Shown here: positions 24,408 to 26,113 of the stretch, one piece after another | Layout: each line of letters opens with the position of its first letter | How positions within the stretch are numbered: position 1 is the stretch's first letter | DNA from: an uncultured Erysipelotrichaceae bacterium | GTDB lineage: Bacteria; Bacillota_I; Bacilli_A; Acholeplasmatales; Anaeroplasmataceae | Assembly: GCA_902783745.1 (NCBI GenBank) | Contig: CACZRY010000127.1 | Coordinates: 1 to 26,113 of the forward strand | Length of the DNA stretch: 26,113 bases | Reading direction: 5' to 3' | Made by a program: the position numbers and the translations under genes | Notes under the pieces: generated by a model | What the model saw: only the letters and a program-made list of their open reading frames with translations | Databases searched by the model: none | What the model was told of the DNA's origin: nothing

Positions 24408-25793
24408 TTACTTAGAGTCATCCTCATTAAATACATTACCACATTCAGGACAGAATTTTGGTGGATTTGTTGGGTCAGATGGAGTCCAACCACATTTGTT
24501 GCATTTAAAAAATTTCTTTTCTTCAGGACGTTTTGTACCGCATTCAGGACAGAACTTACCTGTAACTATTGCACCACAGCTACATTTCCAAGTATTATCA
24601 GCAGGTTTTTTAGTGCCACATTCAGGGCAGAAGTTTCCTGTTGCAAGTTTACCACAAGTTGGGCACTTCCAAGAATTAGCTGATGCAGGTTCAGGTTTCT
24701 TAGAACCGCATTCAGGACAGAATTTACCTGTTACAGTAGCACCACAAGAACACTTCCAAGAATTAGCTTGTTGCTCTTTAGCTTTTTGTTGTTCGCCCAT
24801 ACTATAGAATTGTTGTGCATTCATACCACCAGCATTTTGAGCCATTCCCATGCCAAAGAAGCCCATTGCAGCACCATTAGGGTTACCTGCAGCGTTCTTC
24901 ATAGCTTGTGCTTGAGCTTCAACTAATGTAGCACCTGCCATATTTGGATTGCTTGCATAAACATTCTTTCTTTGCAATTCTTTAATTAATTCTTCATCTT
25001 CCTTAGGTAATGTAATTGAACCTAATGCGATAGATACAACCTCAATACCTCTTAATTCAGCCCATTTTTCATCTAAAGCAGCATTCATAGCTTTTTCTAG
25101 TTCAGGAATGTGAGTCATAATTTGGTTAGGTCTCATTTCCATTTCGGATAATTTACCAAAACCAGGTTGTAAAGCACTAATAAATTCAGTCTTTAATTGT
25201 GAATCAATTTTATCTCTTGTATAGTTTTCTGTAACATTTCCACAAACGTTTTGATAGAAAAGAACAGGATTTGTTATTTTATAAGAGAATACACCATTGC
25301 ATCTAACTGAAACATCAATATCTAATCCAACCTTAGAATCAACAACTCTAAATGGAACTGGTTGAGCAGTACCAAACTTATTATCAACGATTTCCTTTAA
25401 ATTAAAATAATATACTCTTTGGTCATGACCTGTATCTCCACCAAACTTAAAACGACGTGCAATTGTTTTGAATATACCATTTCCAAGTCCACCTGAAAAA
25501 ATAGAACCTTCAGTTGACTTATCATATTTAAATTCACCTGGTTCAGCAGTGAATTCAACAATTGCACCTTGATCAACAATCATCATACATTGTCCTTCAT
25601 TAACTGCGATAATAGAACCATTAGAAATAATATTATCAGAACCTTTTGTATTTGAAGAGCGTTTTGAATTTACTCTTTTTTGTCCTTTTGCTACTAATAC
25701 ATTCTTATCAAGTGAATCACAATAGAAGTATTCTAACCATTGATCTCCAAATGTGCTAGATGTTGCACCAATTAACGCTTTAATTAATCCCAT
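24408..25793 (-). CDS. SPFH/band-7 protein with four C-terminal zinc ribbons (YdjI-like)
   Basis: 461 residues. Residues 1-290 form an SPFH domain: DQWLEYFYCDSL, GSIIAVNEGQCMMIVDQG, VVDSKVGLDIDVSVRCNGVFSYKI and an E/K-rich helix ending ELQRKNVYA. The YdjI/virion-core-like group has this form and no signal peptide. A Gly/Ala/Met/Asn linker (about 290-340) follows, then four zinc ribbons (about 342-455). Three are near-repeats WKCSCGATVTGKFCPECG, WKCPTCGKLATGNFCPECG and WKCSCGAIVTGKFCPECG; the last is FKCNKCGW...FCPECG. Copies 1 and 3 have C-x-C and copies 2 and 4 C-x-x-C in the first knuckle. In B. subtilis YdjI recruits PspA to the membrane under stress; no pspA is seen here. GGAGG precedes ATG 25793. 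Confidence 0.88.
   Translation of the reverse strand: MGLIKALIGATSSTFGDQWLEYFYCDSLDKNVLVAKGQKRVNSKRSSNTKGSDNIISNGSIIAVNEGQCMMIVDQGAIVEFTAEPGEFKYDKSTEGSIFSGGLGNGIFKTIARRFKFGGDTGHDQRVYYFNLKEIVDNKFGTAQPVPFRVVDSKVGLDIDVSVRCNGVFSYKITNPVLFYQNVCGNVTENYTRDKIDSQLKTEFISALQPGFGKLSEMEMRPNQIMTHIPELEKAMNAALDEKWAELRGIEVVSIALGSITLPKEDEELIKELQRKNVYASNPNMAGATLVEAQAQAMKNAAGNPNGAAMGFFGMGMAQNAGGMNAQQFYSMGEQQKAKEQQANSWKCSCGATVTGKFCPECGSKKPEPASANSWKCPTCGKLATGNFCPECGTKKPADNTWKCSCGAIVTGKFCPECGTKRPEEKKFFKCNKCGWTPSDPTNPPKFCPECGNVFNEDDSK
24510..24768 (-). repeat. Three tandem zinc-ribbon-coding repeats (about 84 bp each)
   Basis: Three DNA units encode the WKC-CG-TGxFCPECG-K/RP module and are separated by Ala/Pro/Asn-rich linkers. 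Unit spacing is about 27-29 codons. A fourth, more divergent ribbon lies at 24426-24509. They suggest internal duplication. Confidence 0.75.
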
Positions 25794-25828
25794 TACTATA
25801 TACCTCCAAATTAATGTACGTTTATGTA

Positions 25829-25857
25829 ATTATAAAATATAATTTTATATTTTTCAA
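25829..25857 (-). promoter_or_regulatory. Promoter of the SPFH/zinc-ribbon operon
   Basis: Read on the minus strand: TTGAAA (25857-25852), exactly 17 bases, TATAAT (25834-25829), about 35 bases upstream of the SPFH start codon. Confidence 0.7.
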
Positions 25858-25963
25858 TAAAAATGGGGGATAACAAATATATATAATATAAAAGGATAAA
25901 AAATAATTAGTAAGACAAGAAACTAAAATCATACTTTAGTCTAAAAATGTCTTTAATATTCGT

Positions 25964-25973
25964 ACAATTGTAA
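25964..25973. other. Small palindrome in the SPFH-rRNA intergenic region
   Basis: The TACAATTGTA dyad (5-bp arms, perfect) lies between the divergent SPFH operon and rRNA promoters. It may be an operator or chance in AT-rich sequence. The rest of the 320-base gap (25794-26113) holds only the two promoters and AT-rich filler. Confidence 0.25.
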
Positions 25974-26032
25974 GTATTTTCATAACAAAATAAAAAAAGT
26001 GAAAATTTTGCATTTTTTTAATAAAATTATGG

Positions 26033-26061
26033 TTGACATTAAAAAGTGAAAGTGATAAACT
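26033..26061 (+). promoter_or_regulatory. rRNA operon promoter
   Basis: TTGACA (26033-26038), exactly 17 bases, TAAACT (26056-26061), followed about 7 bases on by GAGCGCG as the likely start. It is upstream of a typical rRNA leader. Confidence 0.8.
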
Positions 26062-26067
26062 AAATGA

Positions 26068-26113
26068 GCGCGTTGTTAAAAACGTCGCAAAACAATTGAG
26101 TCTTTGAAAACTG
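26068..26113 (+). promoter_or_regulatory. Start of rRNA leader with boxA-like sequence (16S expected just outside)
   Basis: The sequence TCTTTGAAAACTG (26101-26113) is the hallmark found upstream of 16S genes in low-GC Firmicutes (variants of CTTTGAAAACT, part of the antitermination/processing region). The window ends there; the 16S gene itself is not visible. Confidence 0.75.

Noticed and set aside
24137..24807. Plus-strand ORFs opposite the zinc-ribbon genes
   Set aside because: They are mirror frames of the two minus-strand genes with well-supported protein families; their composition (HSGQ repeats) reflects the opposite-strand Cys codons.

Overview
The window is about 26 kb of very AT-rich bacterial chromosome. 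It has short intergenic gaps, strong Shine-Dalgarno sites, many intrinsic terminators with U-tracts, a HrcA/CIRCE-type groESL promoter, a low-GC Firmicutes-style rRNA leader at the right end, and YhaO/YhaN-like and YdjI-like genes. This fits a low-GC Bacillota, most likely an anaerobic Bacilli/Erysipelotrichia- or RF39-type gut lineage near the Mollicutes (inference; no taxonomic marker is decisive here). All tryptophans I checked are TGG. Of 23 genes none ends in TGA (16 TAA, 7 TAG).

Left end (1-1300): a 5'-truncated unknown gene, a possible 33-codon ORF and a 64-aa VbhA-antitoxin-like gene. They are followed by the most striking element, a roughly 220-nt independently promoted small RNA (about 896-1115). 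It carries three 48-49-nt tandem repeats. Each repeat can fold into an H-type pseudoknot whose second stem changes by compensatory substitution from copy to copy. The layout (promoter, pseudoknot repeats, terminator) resembles type III antitoxin RNAs, but no toxin gene follows.

1200-5490: groES-groEL behind two CIRCE-like operators, then a tightly packed trio: CoA-binding protein, flavodiiron protein, HAD hydrolase. 5500-9000: a SbcCD/Rad50-Mre11-like pair (YhaO-like phosphoesterase, YhaN-like membrane-inserted ATPase). 9000-10830: a secreted M6-type lipoprotein metalloprotease. 10840-14610: the two halves of a heterodimeric ABC exporter with one consensus and one degenerate ATP site. 14640-16970: two tandem, paralogous cytosolic diguanylate cyclases with the GGDEF domain first and a GAF-like domain last, behind a long leader hairpin.

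17000-20660: a run of closely spaced genes (DUF1294 membrane protein, two-helix membrane protein, membrane-anchored exported protein, aldo/keto reductase, FabK/nitronate-monooxygenase-like flavoprotein). 20698-23098: a LysR regulator divergent from a MATE efflux pump, probably its target. 23104-25857 (minus): an SPFH/band-7 protein with four C-terminal zinc ribbons and a zinc-ribbon membrane protein, resembling the B. subtilis YdjI/YdjG envelope-stress module. The window ends in an rRNA operon promoter and leader, just before the expected 16S gene.

No insertion sequence, transposase, CRISPR array, tRNA gene or prophage was seen.
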